This document shows, in pieces, positions 1 to 9,333 of a stretch of 64,000 nucleotides of DNA. The notes under the pieces were generated by a model, which was not told where the DNA came from, did not search any database, and worked only from the letters and a program-made list of their open reading frames with translations. Source of the DNA: Pseudomonas deceptionensis (GTDB taxonomy: Bacteria > Pseudomonadota > Gammaproteobacteria > Pseudomonadales > Pseudomonadaceae); the NCBI RefSeq assembly GCF_900106095.1, contig NZ_FNUD01000002.1, forward strand, positions 744,001 to 808,000, written 5' to 3'. A program made the position numbers and the translations under genes. Position 1 is the stretch's first letter; every line of letters begins with the position of its first letter.

Positions 1-2
1 GC

Positions 3-185
3 ATCTACGAAATCATGTCGATGAGTGAGGAACTCAAGGCACTGATTGGCCCTGATACGGACTTGAACGCCATTCGTCACCAGGCGTGTGCACAAGGAAT
101 GCTCAGCCTGAGGCTGGCCGCCGCCCGTAAAGTCGCCATCGGGGTGACATCATTAGAGGAAGCAATGCGAGTTACCCCCGCGTAG
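3..185 (+). CDS. GspE/PulE/PilB-type secretion ATPase, C-terminal fragment
   Basis: This is the 60-residue tail of a reading frame that enters from before the window and stops at TAG 183-185. It begins IYEIMSMSEELKALI and ends TSLEEAMRVTPA. The pattern (I/V)YE-(I/L)-M near the start, a helical stretch, then G-x-TSLEE-(A/V)-x-RVT is the usual end of type II secretion and type IV pilus assembly ATPases, hexameric motors at the inner-membrane face. The Walker motifs lie outside the window, so whether it is GspE or PilB cannot be settled. Confidence 0.8.
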   Translation: MYEIMSMSEELKALIGPDTDLNAIRHQACAQGMLSLRLAAARKVAIGVTSLEEAMRVTPA

Positions 186-284
186 TTGAATTGTTTTGAC
201 TAAAATCTAAACAGTTGAGCAATTTTCTTGATCGCTACACGCCGTGTTCGTTTAGCTCTTAAACCTCAAAAACAAGGAATGGTC

Positions 285-1205
285 ATGCAAGTGGGTACTG
301 TGGTCCTGTTATTTGTCGCCTTGGCTATCGCCGTGCTCTTTATGGGCTTCAAGGTGGTCCCGCAAGGATACCAATGGACGGTGGAGCGCTTTGGGCGTTA
401 CACCAACACCCTTAAACCGGGCCTGAACATCATCATTCCAGTGATGGACCGCATCGGGCGCAAAATCAACGTGATGGAAAGCGTGCTGGATATCCCGCCG
501 CAAGAAGTCATCACCGCCGACAACGCCACCGTTCAAATCGATGCTGTGTGTTTCTTCCAGGTGGTCAACACGGCTCAGGCTGCGTATGAGGTCAACAACC
601 TCGAGCACGCCATTCGCAACCTGCTGCAAACCAACATCCGTACCGTGCTGGGTTCGATGGAGCTGGATGCCATGCTCAGCCAGCGTGACGGGATCAATGA
701 AAAACTGCTGCGCACAGTAGATGAAGCGACGGCTCCCTGGGGCATCAAGATCACCCGTATCGAGATCAAGGACATCAGCCCGCCGGCCGACCTGATGGCC
801 GCCATGTCCGGGCAGATGAAAGCCGAACGTATCAAGCGCGCGCAGATTCTTGAAGCCGAAGGCCTGCGAGCTGCGGCGATCTTGACCGCCGAAGGTAAAA
901 AGCAGGCACAGATCCTCGAGGCCGAAGGTGGTCGCCAGGCCGCGTTCCTGGAATCCGAAGCCCGCGAGCGCCAGGCCGAAGCCGAAGCGCGAGCAACGCA
1001 AGTGGTGTCCGAAGCCATTGCCTCAGGCAACGTGCAGGCAATCAATTACTTTGTCGCGCAAAAATATATCGATGCACTGGGCAAGCTGGCGTCTGCCAAC
1101 AACAGCAAAGTCATCCTCATGCCGCTGGAAGCCAGTCAGGTTATCGGCGCTGTGGGCGGCATCGGCGAAATCGTCAAAGCCACCTTTGATTCCAAAAAGG
1201 TCTGA
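285..1205 (+). CDS. qmcA: SPFH/band-7 (stomatin-like) membrane protein, QmcA family
   Basis: A 306-residue protein with one N-terminal membrane helix (residues about 4-24), an SPFH/band-7 domain (about 25-175, with the family stretch [14 protein letters not shown]) and a long charged coiled-coil containing repeated AEG units (about 180-240). QmcA proteins form large inner-membrane assemblies that interact with FtsH. The frame is open from a TTG at 228, but ATG 285 is preferred because AAGGA lies 6 bases upstream and it puts the membrane helix at the N-terminus. The downstream nfeD gene follows after 3 bases, the standard SPFH-NfeD pairing, which suggests a joint role in membrane microdomain organisation. 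Confidence 0.88.
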   Translation: MQVGTVVLLFVALAIAVLFMGFKVVPQGYQWTVERFGRYTNTLKPGLNIIIPVMDRIGRKINVMESVLDIPPQEVITADNATVQIDAVCFFQVVNTAQAAYEVNNLEHAIRNLLQTNIRTVLGSMELDAMLSQRDGINEKLLRTVDEATAPWGIKITRIEIKDISPPADLMAAMSGQMKAERIKRAQILEAEGLRAAAILTAEGKKQAQILEAEGGRQAAFLESEARERQAEAEARATQVVSEAIASGNVQAINYFVAQKYIDALGKLASANNSKVILMPLEASQVIGAVGGIGEIVKATFDSKKV

Positions 1206-1208
1206 GGC

Positions 1209-1658
1209 ATGTGGGAGTTCATGCAACATCTGAACTACTGGGACTGGCTGGCACTGGGCACGGTGCTGTTGATTCTGGAAGTATTCGGCGCCGGTGGTTA
1301 TCTGCTGTGGGCAGGTATTGCCGGCATCATCGTCGGGGTGTTGACCTTCCTGATCCCCGGCCTGTCCTGGACACTGCAACTTCCGCTGTTCGGCGTACTG
1401 GCGATTCTAACGGCGGTGTACTGGTGGCGGCGCCAGCGCGGTACTGTCGACAGTGGCGACCAACCCAACCTGAATCGTCGCGGCCATGAGCTGATCGGCC
1501 GTACGTTTGTCGTTCAACAGGCAATCGTGGAGGGACGCGGCAAAATCAAGGTAGGCGACAGCGTATGGATGGCGGTTGGCCCTGACGCCCCCGTAGGAAC
1601 CCCCGTCCGCGTTACAGCGCAAAACGGAGCGGTGCTGAGCGTAGAAATTGTGCCGTAA
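1209..1658 (+). CDS. NfeD-family membrane protein (short form, YbbJ-like)
   Basis: A 149-residue protein with hydrophobic segments at about residues 10-70, including a loop with the GAGGYLLWAGIAG stretch, followed by a soluble C-terminal OB-fold-like domain (about 90-149). This is the short NfeD class lacking the ClpP-like protease domain. It starts 3 bases after the qmcA stop, and the GAGG of that junction can act as its ribosome site. The pair is almost always co-transcribed, and the OB domain is thought to contact the SPFH partner. The sequence gives no enzymatic motif. Confidence 0.88.
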   Translation: MWEFMQHLNYWDWLALGTVLLILEVFGAGGYLLWAGIAGIIVGVLTFLIPGLSWTLQLPLFGVLAILTAVYWWRRQRGTVDSGDQPNLNRRGHELIGRTFVVQQAIVEGRGKIKVGDSVWMAVGPDAPVGTPVRVTAQNGAVLSVEIVP

Positions 1659-1724
1659 CGTTACGGAACTCCGGAGCGTCATTTGCAATCCAAACTGGTA
1701 GAAAACTTATTCGGAGTCACCGTC

Positions 1725-2039
1725 ATGCGTCTCAAATATGCTGTAGCCGCTATTGCATTGCTGTCCCTTCCTGTTGGCTCTGCAATGGCCGACAGCTTCT
1801 GGAGAAATGTGCTGTCCTCCGGTGCGACAACCGGCTCCACCTACCTGACGTTCAAAAAAGACCGCAAAGTCATCGCCGCTCAAGATGACGCGGGCAGCTT
1901 TGTGGCCAGCAATGGTTCGATCCGTGGCCCGTACCTCGAATCGGCCATGCAGCAAGTGCGCGCTGATAACCCGGGTCTGAAGGTCAGCGACATGGATCTG
2001 GCCAACGCGATTCTGGTTAAAAACGCCACTGCCGAGTAA
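1725..2039 (+). CDS. DUF2388-family small secreted protein
   Basis: A 104-residue protein starting at ATG 1725, behind CGGAG. An upstream in-frame TTG at 1683 is rejected because it would bury the signal peptide. Residues 1-22 form a signal peptide ending AMA before DSFWRN. The mature part has the pattern of the Pseudomonas DUF2388 family: a TTGST segment, a K(x)IxAAQDDAGSFVAS motif, then RGPYLESAMQQVR and a DLANAIL end. It is probably periplasmic. No function is known for the family. A strong hairpin follows 4 bases after the stop. Confidence 0.8.
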   Translation: MRLKYAVAAIALLSLPVGSAMADSFWRNVLSSGATTGSTYLTFKKDRKVIAAQDDAGSFVASNGSIRGPYLESAMQQVRADNPGLKVSDMDLANAILVKNATAE

Positions 2040-2043
2040 TAGC

Positions 2044-2088
2044 CACGCCCCTGTAGCCGCAGCTTTCGGTAGCGGCTACAGGGGCGTG
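2044..2088. repeat. REP-like hairpin, likely terminator of the DUF2388 gene
   Basis: A 17-bp perfect inverted repeat (CACGCCCCTGTAGCCGC and its complement) surrounds an 11-base loop. The inner part, TGTAGCCGC/GCGGCTACA, is the core of the long REP family found at 6781, 34064 and 42812. No T-run follows, so termination would be structural. Confidence 0.7.
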
Positions 2089-2217
2089 CGTCCTTGTTTG
2101 ATTCAGCCGCCATACAGAATTTTCACCAGATGTGAGCGATCCTCCGGGTATGATCTTGAGCACTATGCTATTGCTCTTTAGTCACCCAAACTCATTCACA
2201 TCGGACGTCACGCCTCT

Positions 2218-3360
2218 ATGAGCTCGCTGCCTTTCCTGCCGTTTTCCAAACCCACCATTGATGAAGCCACCATTGCTGCCGTGGGCGACGTATTGCGCTC
2301 GGGCTGGATTACCAGTGGGCCAAAGGTTCAGGCTTTCGAAGCACAATTGTCCGAGTACTTTGGCGGGCGCCCGGTGCGTACCTTCAACTCCGGCACCTGC
2401 ACCATGGAAATCGCTCTGCGCATCGCCGGTATCGGTGCAGGCGATGAAGTCATCACCACGCCTATTTCGTGGGTGGCCACCGCCAACGTGATTATCGAGG
2501 TCGGCGCTACGCCGGTCTTTGCCGATATCGACCCCGTCACACGCAACATCGACCTGGCCAAGCTCGAAGCCGCCATCACTGCGCGCACCAAGGCAATCAT
2601 TCCGGTGTACCTGTCGGGCTTGCCGGTGGACATGGACGCGCTCTACGCGCTGGCCAAAAAACATAATCTGCGCGTGGTTGAAGACGCCGCTCAGGCACTG
2701 GGTTCCAGCTGGCAAGGTGAGCGCATCGGCGCACGCGGTGATTTTGTCTCGTTCAGTTTTCAGGCCAACAAAAACATCACCTCATCCGAGGGCGGTTGCC
2801 TGGTACTGAACAATGAAGACGAAGCGCGACTGGCCGAAAAATATCGCCTGCAGGGCGTGACCCGCACCGGTTTTGACGGGCTGGATGTCGACGTGCTGGG
2901 CGGCAAGTTCAATATGACCGACATCGCGGCTGCGATTGGTCTGGGCCAGTTTGCCCATATCGAAACCATCACCGCGCATCGCCGGGAATTGGCCAAACAT
3001 TATTTCGAATGCTTCGGGCCTGAGTTTGAAGCCGAGTACGGTGCACAACTGCCGGTGGCAGACTTCAACAACACCAACTGGCACTTGTTCCAGCTTGTGC
3101 TGCCTGAACGCAAGGACGGCCAGCCTGCACGTGCGACCTTTATGAAAGAGATGCAGGCGCTGGGCGTCGGCGTGGGTTACCACTACCCGCCGATTCACTT
3201 GCTGAGCTTGTATCGTGCACTGGGCTTTAAAGAAGGGATGTTCCCGGTTGCCGAGCGTGTCGGGCGTCTGATTGTGTCGTTGCCGATGTTTACAGCAATG
3301 ACCAAGGCGGATGTGGAGCGTTCGGTTGCCGCGGTGAAAGCAGTTCTGCGAAACGCCTAA
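2218..3360 (+). CDS. DegT/DnrJ/EryC1/StrS aminotransferase, ArnB-like
   Basis: A 380-residue PLP-dependent sugar aminotransferase of fold type I. It begins FLPFSKPTI and has SGWITSGPK, the diagnostic N-terminus of the ArnB/PseC group. The PLP-binding segment is EDAAQALGS, and the Schiff-base lysine is Lys185 in ANKNITSSEGG. ArnB makes UDP-4-amino-4-deoxy-L-arabinose, but the remaining arn genes are absent here, so the substrate is uncertain. It stands alone, convergent with gcvH, in the place where gcvP lies in some relatives. The ribosome site is weak. Confidence 0.8.
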   Translation: MSSLPFLPFSKPTIDEATIAAVGDVLRSGWITSGPKVQAFEAQLSEYFGGRPVRTFNSGTCTMEIALRIAGIGAGDEVITTPISWVATANVIIEVGATPVFADIDPVTRNIDLAKLEAAITARTKAIIPVYLSGLPVDMDALYALAKKHNLRVVEDAAQALGSSWQGERIGARGDFVSFSFQANKNITSSEGGCLVLNNEDEARLAEKYRLQGVTRTGFDGLDVDVLGGKFNMTDIAAAIGLGQFAHIETITAHRRELAKHYFECFGPEFEAEYGAQLPVADFNNTNWHLFQLVLPERKDGQPARATFMKEMQALGVGVGYHYPPIHLLSLYRALGFKEGMFPVAERVGRLIVSLPMFTAMTKADVERSVAAVKAVLRNA

Positions 3361-3365
3361 CCTCC

Positions 3366-3420
3366 CTGTGGGAGTGAGCCTGCTCGCGAAGCTTGTTCGC
3401 GAGCAGGCTCGCTCCCACAG
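3366..3420. repeat. Extragenic palindrome, GTGGGAG/CTCCCAC family
   Basis: A near-perfect inverted repeat, CTGTGGGAGTGAGCCTGCTC against GAGCAGGCTCGCTCCCACAG. It lies in the 81-base gap between the convergent aminotransferase gene and gcvH, where it can terminate both. A second copy is at 31590. This type is abundant in P. fluorescens-group genomes as REP/REPIN elements. Confidence 0.85.
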
Positions 3421-3441
3421 TTGAGATTCTTTGTAGCCAGG

Positions 3442-3825
3442 TTACTCGCCGATCGCAGCCTTATAACCGGCAGCGTCCAGCAGTTTTTCCAGCTCGGCGG
3501 TGTTGCTTGGCTTGAGCTTGAAAATCCAGCTGGTGTACGGATCGCTGTTCAGCGACTCAGGACTATCAGCCAGTGCTTCGTTGACGGCAATCACTTCACC
3601 CGACACCGGTGAGTAGATGTCAGAAGCCGCTTTTACCGACTCCACAACGCCCGCGGTATCGCCTGCGGCGAACACTTTGCCGACTTCGGCCAGCTCAACA
3701 AACACCACATCCCCCAAGGCTTCCTGAGCGTGGTCGCTGATGCCTACGGTAACCGTGCCATCCGCTTCCAGGCGGGCCCACTCGTGACTTTCAGCAAAGC
3801 GCAACTCAGCAGGGATCAGGCTCAT
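3442..3825 (-). CDS. gcvH: Glycine cleavage system H protein
   Basis: A 127-residue lipoyl carrier protein that shuttles the aminomethyl group between the P, T and L proteins of the glycine cleavage complex. The lipoylation lysine is Lys65, in the motif [18 protein letters not shown] 3825 is chosen over an upstream start because AGGAC lies close before it and the protein then begins MSLIPAEL like its homologues. It follows gcvT by 62 bases in the same direction. No gcvP follows it: the next gene is convergent. Confidence 0.95.
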   Translation of the reverse strand: MSLIPAELRFAESHEWARLEADGTVTVGISDHAQEALGDVVFVELAEVGKVFAAGDTAGVVESVKAASDIYSPVSGEVIAVNEALADSPESLNSDPYTSWIFKLKPSNTAELEKLLDAAGYKAAIGE

Positions 3826-3887
3826 ATTCAGTGTCCTCAAGAAGAAATGTCAGCGGCTCGCAAAGGGAGCAAGCCCGCCAGTAAACG

Positions 3888-4970
3888 TTAGATCAAGGCT
3901 TTGCCAAGACGAACAAAAGTCGGTTTGACTACGCGAACCGGGTACCACTTGCCACGAATTTCGACCTCGGCACGGTCGGCCGTTGCCATCGGAACTCGCG
4001 CCAAGGCGATCGATTTGCTTAGCGTAGGAGAGAAGCTACCACTGGTGATCTCCCCTTCGCCAACATTGGCGATGCGAACCACTTGGTGAGCGCGCAAAAC
4101 GCCTCGCTCCTCAAGCACCAAACCCACCAGTTTGAGCTGCACGCCGCCAGCCTTTTCAGCCTCCAGCGCTTCGCGGCCCACGAACTTGCGAGAAGCAGGC
4201 TCCCAGGCGATGGTCCAGGCCATATTGGCGCAAAGAGGTGACACAGACAGGTGGATATCCTGGCCGTAAAGGTTCATGCCGGCTTCAAGACGCAAGGTGT
4301 CGCGAGCGCCCAAACCAATCGGTGAAATACCGGCACCCACCAGGTCGTTGAAAAAAGCCGGTGCCTGATCGGCCGGGAGCAGAATTTCCAGGCCATCTTC
4401 ACCGGTATAGCCGGTGCGGGCGATAAACCAGTCGCCATTGCTCTGCCCTTCAAAAGGCTTGAGCTGCTGGATCAACTGGCCACGCGCCTGACTCACCAGC
4501 TCAGCCACCTTATGCCGCGCCTGTGGCCCCTGAATGGCCAGCAAGGCCAGCTCCGGGCGCTCCTGCAGCTGCACGTCATAGCCCTGGCGCTGAACGGCCA
4601 TCCAGGCCAGGTCCTGATCACGGGTGGCGGCGTTAACGATAAGCCGATAACCCGTAGGCATCAGGTAGACGATCATGTCGTCGACCACACCGCCCTGCTC
4701 ATTGAGCATGGCGCTGTACAAGGCGCGGCCGGGGCTGTTAAGGCGCTCGACATCGTTGGCGAGTAAATACTGGAGCCATTCCTTGGCCTGAACCCCGGAG
4801 ATGTCGATCACGGTCATATGCGAAACATCAAAAACCCCACAGTCGCGACGCACCTCGTGGTGCTCCTCGACTTGTGAGCCGTAATGCAAAGGCATATCCC
4901 AACCGCCAAAATCGACCATCTTCGCGCCAAGAGCGAGATGCAGGTCATACAGAGGCGTACGCTGTCCCAT
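3888..4970 (-). CDS. gcvT: Aminomethyltransferase (glycine cleavage T protein)
   Basis: A 360-residue folate-dependent enzyme that releases ammonia from the aminomethyl-H protein and forms 5,10-methylene-THF. It shows the N-terminal [16 protein letters not shown] motif, the folate/catalytic aspartates in EQGGVVDDM (Asp97/98) and the [12 protein letters not shown] segment. ATG 4970 is supported by AAGGAGAA 7 bases upstream and gives the usual family length. It forms a two-gene gcvT-gcvH unit. P-protein and any second gcv cluster must be encoded elsewhere. Confidence 0.95.
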   Translation of the reverse strand: MGQRTPLYDLHLALGAKMVDFGGWDMPLHYGSQVEEHHEVRRDCGVFDVSHMTVIDISGVQAKEWLQYLLANDVERLNSPGRALYSAMLNEQGGVVDDMIVYLMPTGYRLIVNAATRDQDLAWMAVQRQGYDVQLQERPELALLAIQGPQARHKVAELVSQARGQLIQQLKPFEGQSNGDWFIARTGYTGEDGLEILLPADQAPAFFNDLVGAGISPIGLGARDTLRLEAGMNLYGQDIHLSVSPLCANMAWTIAWEPASRKFVGREALEAEKAGGVQLKLVGLVLEERGVLRAHQVVRIANVGEGEITSGSFSPTLSKSIALARVPMATADRAEVEIRGKWYPVRVVKPTFVRLGKALI

Positions 4971-5123
4971 GGGTTTCTCCTTCCGGGCTTGGCGAAGGTG
5001 CGGACAGGCTGCGGAGCATTTCAAGCCTAAAAAGAGGCTTTCTTACATCACGCAGAAACCTGGCCTGACAGACAGACCGCACCGAATGCCGCGCATTGTA
5101 GCCGCATGAAGGAGGACTGGCAC

Positions 5124-6740
5124 CTAACCGATTCGATGGGCCGAGCGTCGAATCAGCCCGATGACCGGTAACAATCCGACCAGCACCAGAGTCAGGGCGG
5201 GCAACGAAGCCCTCGCCCATTCGCCTTCACTGGTCATTTCAAAGATACGCACAGCCAGCGTATCCCAGCCAAACGGGCGCATCAGCAAGGTGGCCGGCAT
5301 CTCCTTGAGCACATCGACAAACACCAGCAACGCAGCGCTCAAGGTGCCCGGCAGCAATAACGGCAGATACACTTTGAAAAACAGTCGTGGGCCACTGACC
5401 CCCAAGCTGCGGGCCGCTTCGGGCAAGGAAGGACGAATGCGCGCCAGGCTGTTCTCCAGCGGGCCATAAGCCACGGCGATAAACCGCACCAGATACGCCA
5501 GCAGCAAGGCCGACAGGCTACCCAGCAGCAGCGGCTTGCCCGCCCCCCCCAACCAGCCCGACACAGGGATCACCAGTTCGCGGTCCAGATAGCTGAATGC
5601 CAACATGATCGACACTGCCAACACCGAACCCGGCAAGGCATAGCCCAGGTTCGCCAGGCTGACGCCGGCGCGAATGGTCGGGGTGGGTGCCTGACGCCGG
5701 GCAAATGCCAGCACCAACGCCACGCTCACTGTAATCAGCGCCGCCATGCCCCCCAGATACAGGGTGTGCAGGATAAGACCGGCGTAACGCTCATCCAGGT
5801 CAAACCGCCCGCGCTGCCAGAACCACACCACCAGTTGCAGCATCGGGATCACAAAAGCACAGGCGAATACCAGCAAGCACCAGCCACTGGCCAGCCACGC
5901 TTTGGGACCGCGCAAGTGATACAAGGCGCTGACCCGGGGGCGCTCGTTACTGGCGCGACTGGCCCCTCGGGCCCGGCGCTCGCCGTAGAGCACCACCATG
6001 ACCACCAGCAACAGCAGGCTGGCCAGTTGCGCCGCCGTCGACAAGCTGAAAAAGCCGTACCAGGTTTTGTAGATTGCGGTGGTGAACGTATCGAAGTTGA
6101 ACACCGACACGGCGCCGAAGTCGGCCAGGGTTTCCATCAACGCCAGCGCCACACCCGCACCAATCGCCGGGCGCGCCATGGGTAACGCCACCCGCCAGAA
6201 CGCCTGCCACGGGCTTTGGCCCAACACCCTGGCAGCCTCCATCAGGCCTTTGCCCTGGGCCAGAAACGCCGTGCGCGCCAGCAGGTAGACATAGGGGTAG
6301 AACACCAGAACCAGCACGATGATCACGCCACCGGTGGAGCGCACCCGTGGCAACCTCAGGCCCATGCCAAACCATTCGCGTAGCAGGGTTTGCACCGGCC
6401 CGGCAAAATCCAGGAGGCCGACAAAAACAAACGCCAACACATAAGCAGGAATCGCAAACGGCAGCATCAGCGCCCAATCCAGCCAACGCCTGCCGGGGAA
6501 CTCACACAGGCTGGTCAGCCACGCCAGGCTCACGCCGAGCAGCGTGACCCCAACGCCCACCCCGACGATCAGAGTCAGGGTGTTGCCCAGCAGACGCGGC
6601 ATTTGCGTGTCCCACAGATGGCTCCAGATCTGGCCATCAATGCTTTGCCAGGACAACAGCAAAACGCTCAGCGGCAACAGCACCAGAGCAGCAATGACAA
6701 AGACCAGCGGATACCAGCGGCGTTGGGCAGGATGGGCCAC
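5124..6740 (-). CDS. Fe(III)-type ABC transporter permease, two fused permease domains
   Basis: A 538-residue inner-membrane protein with about 12 hydrophobic segments in two homologous halves. Each half carries an EAA loop for contact with the ATPase: EAARVLGQSPWQAFWRVALP from residue 168, and EAARSLGVSGPRLFFKVYLP in the second half. This double-permease arrangement is that of FbpB/SfuB/FutB ferric iron importers. The matching binding protein is upstream at 6900-7901 on the same strand. No ATPase gene is adjacent, so it must lie elsewhere. The 5' gap of 153 bases to gcvT looks non-coding. Confidence 0.9.
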   Translation of the reverse strand: MAHPAQRRWYPLVFVIAALVLLPLSVLLLSWQSIDGQIWSHLWDTQMPRLLGNTLTLIVGVGVGVTLLGVSLAWLTSLCEFPGRRWLDWALMLPFAIPAYVLAFVFVGLLDFAGPVQTLLREWFGMGLRLPRVRSTGGVIIVLVLVFYPYVYLLARTAFLAQGKGLMEAARVLGQSPWQAFWRVALPMARPAIGAGVALALMETLADFGAVSVFNFDTFTTAIYKTWYGFFSLSTAAQLASLLLLVVMVVLYGERRARGASRASNERPRVSALYHLRGPKAWLASGWCLLVFACAFVIPMLQLVVWFWQRGRFDLDERYAGLILHTLYLGGMAALITVSVALVLAFARRQAPTPTIRAGVSLANLGYALPGSVLAVSIMLAFSYLDRELVIPVSGWLGGAGKPLLLGSLSALLLAYLVRFIAVAYGPLENSLARIRPSLPEAARSLGVSGPRLFFKVYLPLLLPGTLSAALLVFVDVLKEMPATLLMRPFGWDTLAVRIFEMTSEGEWARASLPALTLVLVGLLPVIGLIRRSAHRIG

Positions 6741-6780
6741 GAAGAACTCTCGGAAGGTGGGTATTGAGGTGCAGAAACCA

Positions 6781-6874
6781 TGTAGCCGCTGCCGCAGGCT
6801 GCGATGGGTAGCGCAACGACCCCAAAAGATGGAAGGTCCTGCGGCCCTTATCGCAGCCTGCGGCAGCGGCTACA
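6781..6874. repeat. REP pair (long palindromic element), copy 1
   Basis: Inverted outer arms, TGTAGCCGCTGCCGCAGGCT and its complement ending GCGGCTACA, flank a central segment with ATGGAAGGTCCTGCGG. It lies between the binding-protein and permease genes of the iron importer. Such hairpins in transport operons often favour higher expression of the upstream binding-protein gene. Related copies are at 34064 and 42812. Confidence 0.85.
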
Positions 6875-6899
6875 AAAGCATCGTGTTAAGAGACTTTTA

Positions 6900-7901
6900 T
6901 CAGTTCCAGCCAGCGCGATCCATCATGCGGATGGCTTCGGCCTGGCGCTTGCCTGCCACTTCGACCGGCAAGGCATCGGCTTTGAACTTGCCCCAGCTGG
7001 CCACTTCGGCCGAAGGTGCAACGCTCGGGTTAGCCGGGAACTCCTGGTTAACACCTGCAAAAATCGCCTGGGCTTCAGGGGTGGTCATCCACTCCACCAG
7101 TGCCTTGGCCGCTTCCGGATGAGGGGCGTACTTGGTCAGGCCAATGCCCGACAGGTTGACGTGAACCCCACGGTCAGCCTGGTTAGGCCAGAACAGCTTC
7201 ACCGCCAGATCGGGCTTTTGCTTGTGCAGACGGCCGTAGTAGTAAGTGTTGACGATACCGACGTCGCACTGCCCGGCATTGATCGCTTCAAGCACCGCGA
7301 TGTCATCCGAGAAGACGTCGGTGGACAGGTTGTTCACCCAGCCCTTGAGGACTTCTTCGGTTTTTTCCGGGCCGTTCACTTCGATCATGGTGGCGGTCAG
7401 CGACTGGTTATAAACCTTCTTGGCGGTGCGCAGGCACAGACGGCCTTCCCAGTTCTTGTCAGCCAGGGCTTCGTAGGTCGACAGCTCTTCAGGTTTGACC
7501 CGGTCAGTCGAATACGCAATGGTCCGTGCGCGAAGGCTCAAACCTGTCCACTCATGGGAGGAAGAACGGTATTGCGGCGGGATATTTTTGTCGATCACCG
7601 CGGAGGTGAACGGCTGCAGAATGCCCATTTGCTCGGCTTGCCACAGGTTACCGGCATCCACGGTCAGCAACAGGTCGGCAGTGGCGTTTTGGCCCTCAGC
7701 CTTGATGCGCTGCATCAGCGGCGCTTCCTTGTCGGTGATGAACTTGACCTTGACCCCGGTTTTGGCGGTGTAGGCGTCAAATACCGGTTTGATCAGCTCG
7801 TCGATACGCGAGGAGTAAACCACCACTTCATCGGCCGCAGAAACGCTGCTCGCAAAAACGGTTAGGGCCAGGGCAGTCAGTAGACGCTTGGGTGCCAACA
7901 T
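6900..7901 (-). CDS. Fe(III) ABC transporter periplasmic binding protein (FbpA/FutA-like)
   Basis: A 333-residue secreted protein with a signal peptide (residues 1-22, ending VSA) and then [14 protein letters not shown], the start of class-II ferric-binding proteins. The iron-coordinating tyrosine cluster YYY is at 220-222 in [10 protein letters not shown], as in FutA/FbpA proteins that hold naked Fe(III). The end, RMMDRAGWN, is also typical. It is the first gene of an importer with the permease at 5124-6740. A REP element lies between the two. A Fur site was not recognised in the upstream bases. Confidence 0.92.
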   Translation of the reverse strand: MLAPKRLLTALALTVFASSVSAADEVVVYSSRIDELIKPVFDAYTAKTGVKVKFITDKEAPLMQRIKAEGQNATADLLLTVDAGNLWQAEQMGILQPFTSAVIDKNIPPQYRSSSHEWTGLSLRARTIAYSTDRVKPEELSTYEALADKNWEGRLCLRTAKKVYNQSLTATMIEVNGPEKTEEVLKGWVNNLSTDVFSDDIAVLEAINAGQCDVGIVNTYYYGRLHKQKPDLAVKLFWPNQADRGVHVNLSGIGLTKYAPHPEAAKALVEWMTTPEAQAIFAGVNQEFPANPSVAPSAEVASWGKFKADALPVEVAGKRQAEAIRMMDRAGWN

Positions 7902-8029
7902 GAGGGGCGGTCTCTCTTAATGCGAATCGGGCGTAAATGGTAGTGAATCACATTTGACAGCTCAACCTAACTCGCCTTCGAGGAGTTACCAGATGTTGCA
8001 GGCAGCCGCCCCACACCGTCGCAAAAACT

Positions 8030-9253
8030 TCAGGCCTTGGCCAACGGCGGCAAGTCGCCGCTCAGGCCAAGCGCCTGGCGCACGAACATGGCTTTCGCTT
8101 CAGGCATTTTGTTGACCCATTTCAAACCGGTGTTGCGCAACAAGCGGGCGGTCAGCGAATCAGCCTGGAACAGGCGCTCAAACCCTTCCATTGCTGCCAT
8201 CAAGGCCAGGTTGTGCGGCATGCGCCGACGTTCAAAGCGGCTGAGCACACGCACGTCCGCCAAGCGCTCGCCACGGTCTGCGGCATGCAGCAGCACATCT
8301 GCCAGCACCGCTGCATCCAGGAAGCCCAGGTTCACGCCCTGCCCGGCCAGCGGGTGGATGGTGTGCGCCGCATCCCCGATCAACGCCAGGCCTTCGGCCA
8401 CGTAACGCTTGGCGTGACGCTGACGCAGCGGCACACAAACCCGCGGATCGGCACTTATCACGCTGCCCAGACGGCCTTCAAAGGCCAGTTCCAACTCGCG
8501 GCAGAAGGCTGCGTCGTCCAATGCCATCAGGTGTTCGGCTTGTTCGGGGGTGGTCGACCAGACAATCGAGCACCAGTCCTGCCGGCCGTCGCGCTCCAGT
8601 GGCAAAAACGCCAGCGGGCCGTGGTCGGTAAAACGTTGCCAGGCGGTCCGTTGGTGCGGCTCTGAGCAGCGAACGCTGGTGACAATGGCATGATGCATGT
8701 AATCCCACTCGCGGGTCTCACAGCCGGTCAGGCGGCGTACCGCCGAATTGGCGCCATCGGCGGCAATCACCAGAGGCGCACGCACGGTGCGGCCATCCGC
8801 GAGGGTCAGCAGCCATTCGTCGCCAGAGCGGCGCATCTGTTCCAGCCGCGCATTGGCATGCAGTTCGATATTGCTGGCCTGCAAGCATTCAAGCAGGGCG
8901 TCCTGCACCACGCGGTTTTCGACGATATGGCCGAGCACTTCGGCATGCACGCTGGCCGCCGAGAAATGGATCTGCCCCGTGCCGCTGCCATCCCATACGT
9001 GCATGTGCGCATACGGGCTGACGCGACGCCGGGTAATGCCATCCCAGGCGCCAAGACGCTGCAAAATGCGCTGACTGGCGGCCGACAGGGCACTGACCCG
9101 AGGCTCGAACGGCGCCTGGGCTGTAAAGGGTTTGACGCTCAGCGGGCTGCCATCGAGCAGCAGGATTTTCAAGCCACTCTCTTTGAGCGCCAGCGCCAGC
9201 GCACTTCCGACCATTCCGGCCCCAACAATCAGCAGATCTGCGCGCATTTCCAT
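8030..9253 (-). CDS. UbiI/UbiF-type FAD monooxygenase (ubiquinone biosynthesis)
   Basis: A 407-residue aromatic-ring hydroxylase of the UbiH/UbiF/VisC family. It has an N-terminal FAD motif (IVGAGMVGSALALAL, residues about 9-23), the middle motif LVIAADGANSAVRR and the C-terminal GDAAHTIHPLAGQGVNLG motif, which is the UbiF/UbiI form. Family members hydroxylate the ubiquinone ring at C5 or C6. It lies 80 bases downstream of ubiH in the order pepP-ubiH-this gene, the arrangement seen for visC in other gammaproteobacteria. Which ring carbon it uses cannot be read from sequence. Confidence 0.88.
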   Translation of the reverse strand: MEMRADLLIVGAGMVGSALALALKESGLKILLLDGSPLSVKPFTAQAPFEPRVSALSAASQRILQRLGAWDGITRRRVSPYAHMHVWDGSGTGQIHFSAASVHAEVLGHIVENRVVQDALLECLQASNIELHANARLEQMRRSGDEWLLTLADGRTVRAPLVIAADGANSAVRRLTGCETREWDYMHHAIVTSVRCSEPHQRTAWQRFTDHGPLAFLPLERDGRQDWCSIVWSTTPEQAEHLMALDDAAFCRELELAFEGRLGSVISADPRVCVPLRQRHAKRYVAEGLALIGDAAHTIHPLAGQGVNLGFLDAAVLADVLLHAADRGERLADVRVLSRFERRRMPHNLALMAAMEGFERLFQADSLTARLLRNTGLKWVNKMPEAKAMFVRQALGLSGDLPPLAKA

Positions 9254-9333
9254 GCTTTAAGCCTGTCTCGCTAGCGGCGTACGCCGCACCTGAAAAAATG
9301 GATCGACACGGAGCGCAAGCGCCCCGGTCGTCA

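Noticed and set aside
186..284. Promoter TTGACT upstream of qmcA
   Set aside because: TTGACT is visible, but no acceptable -10 lies at 16-18 bases.
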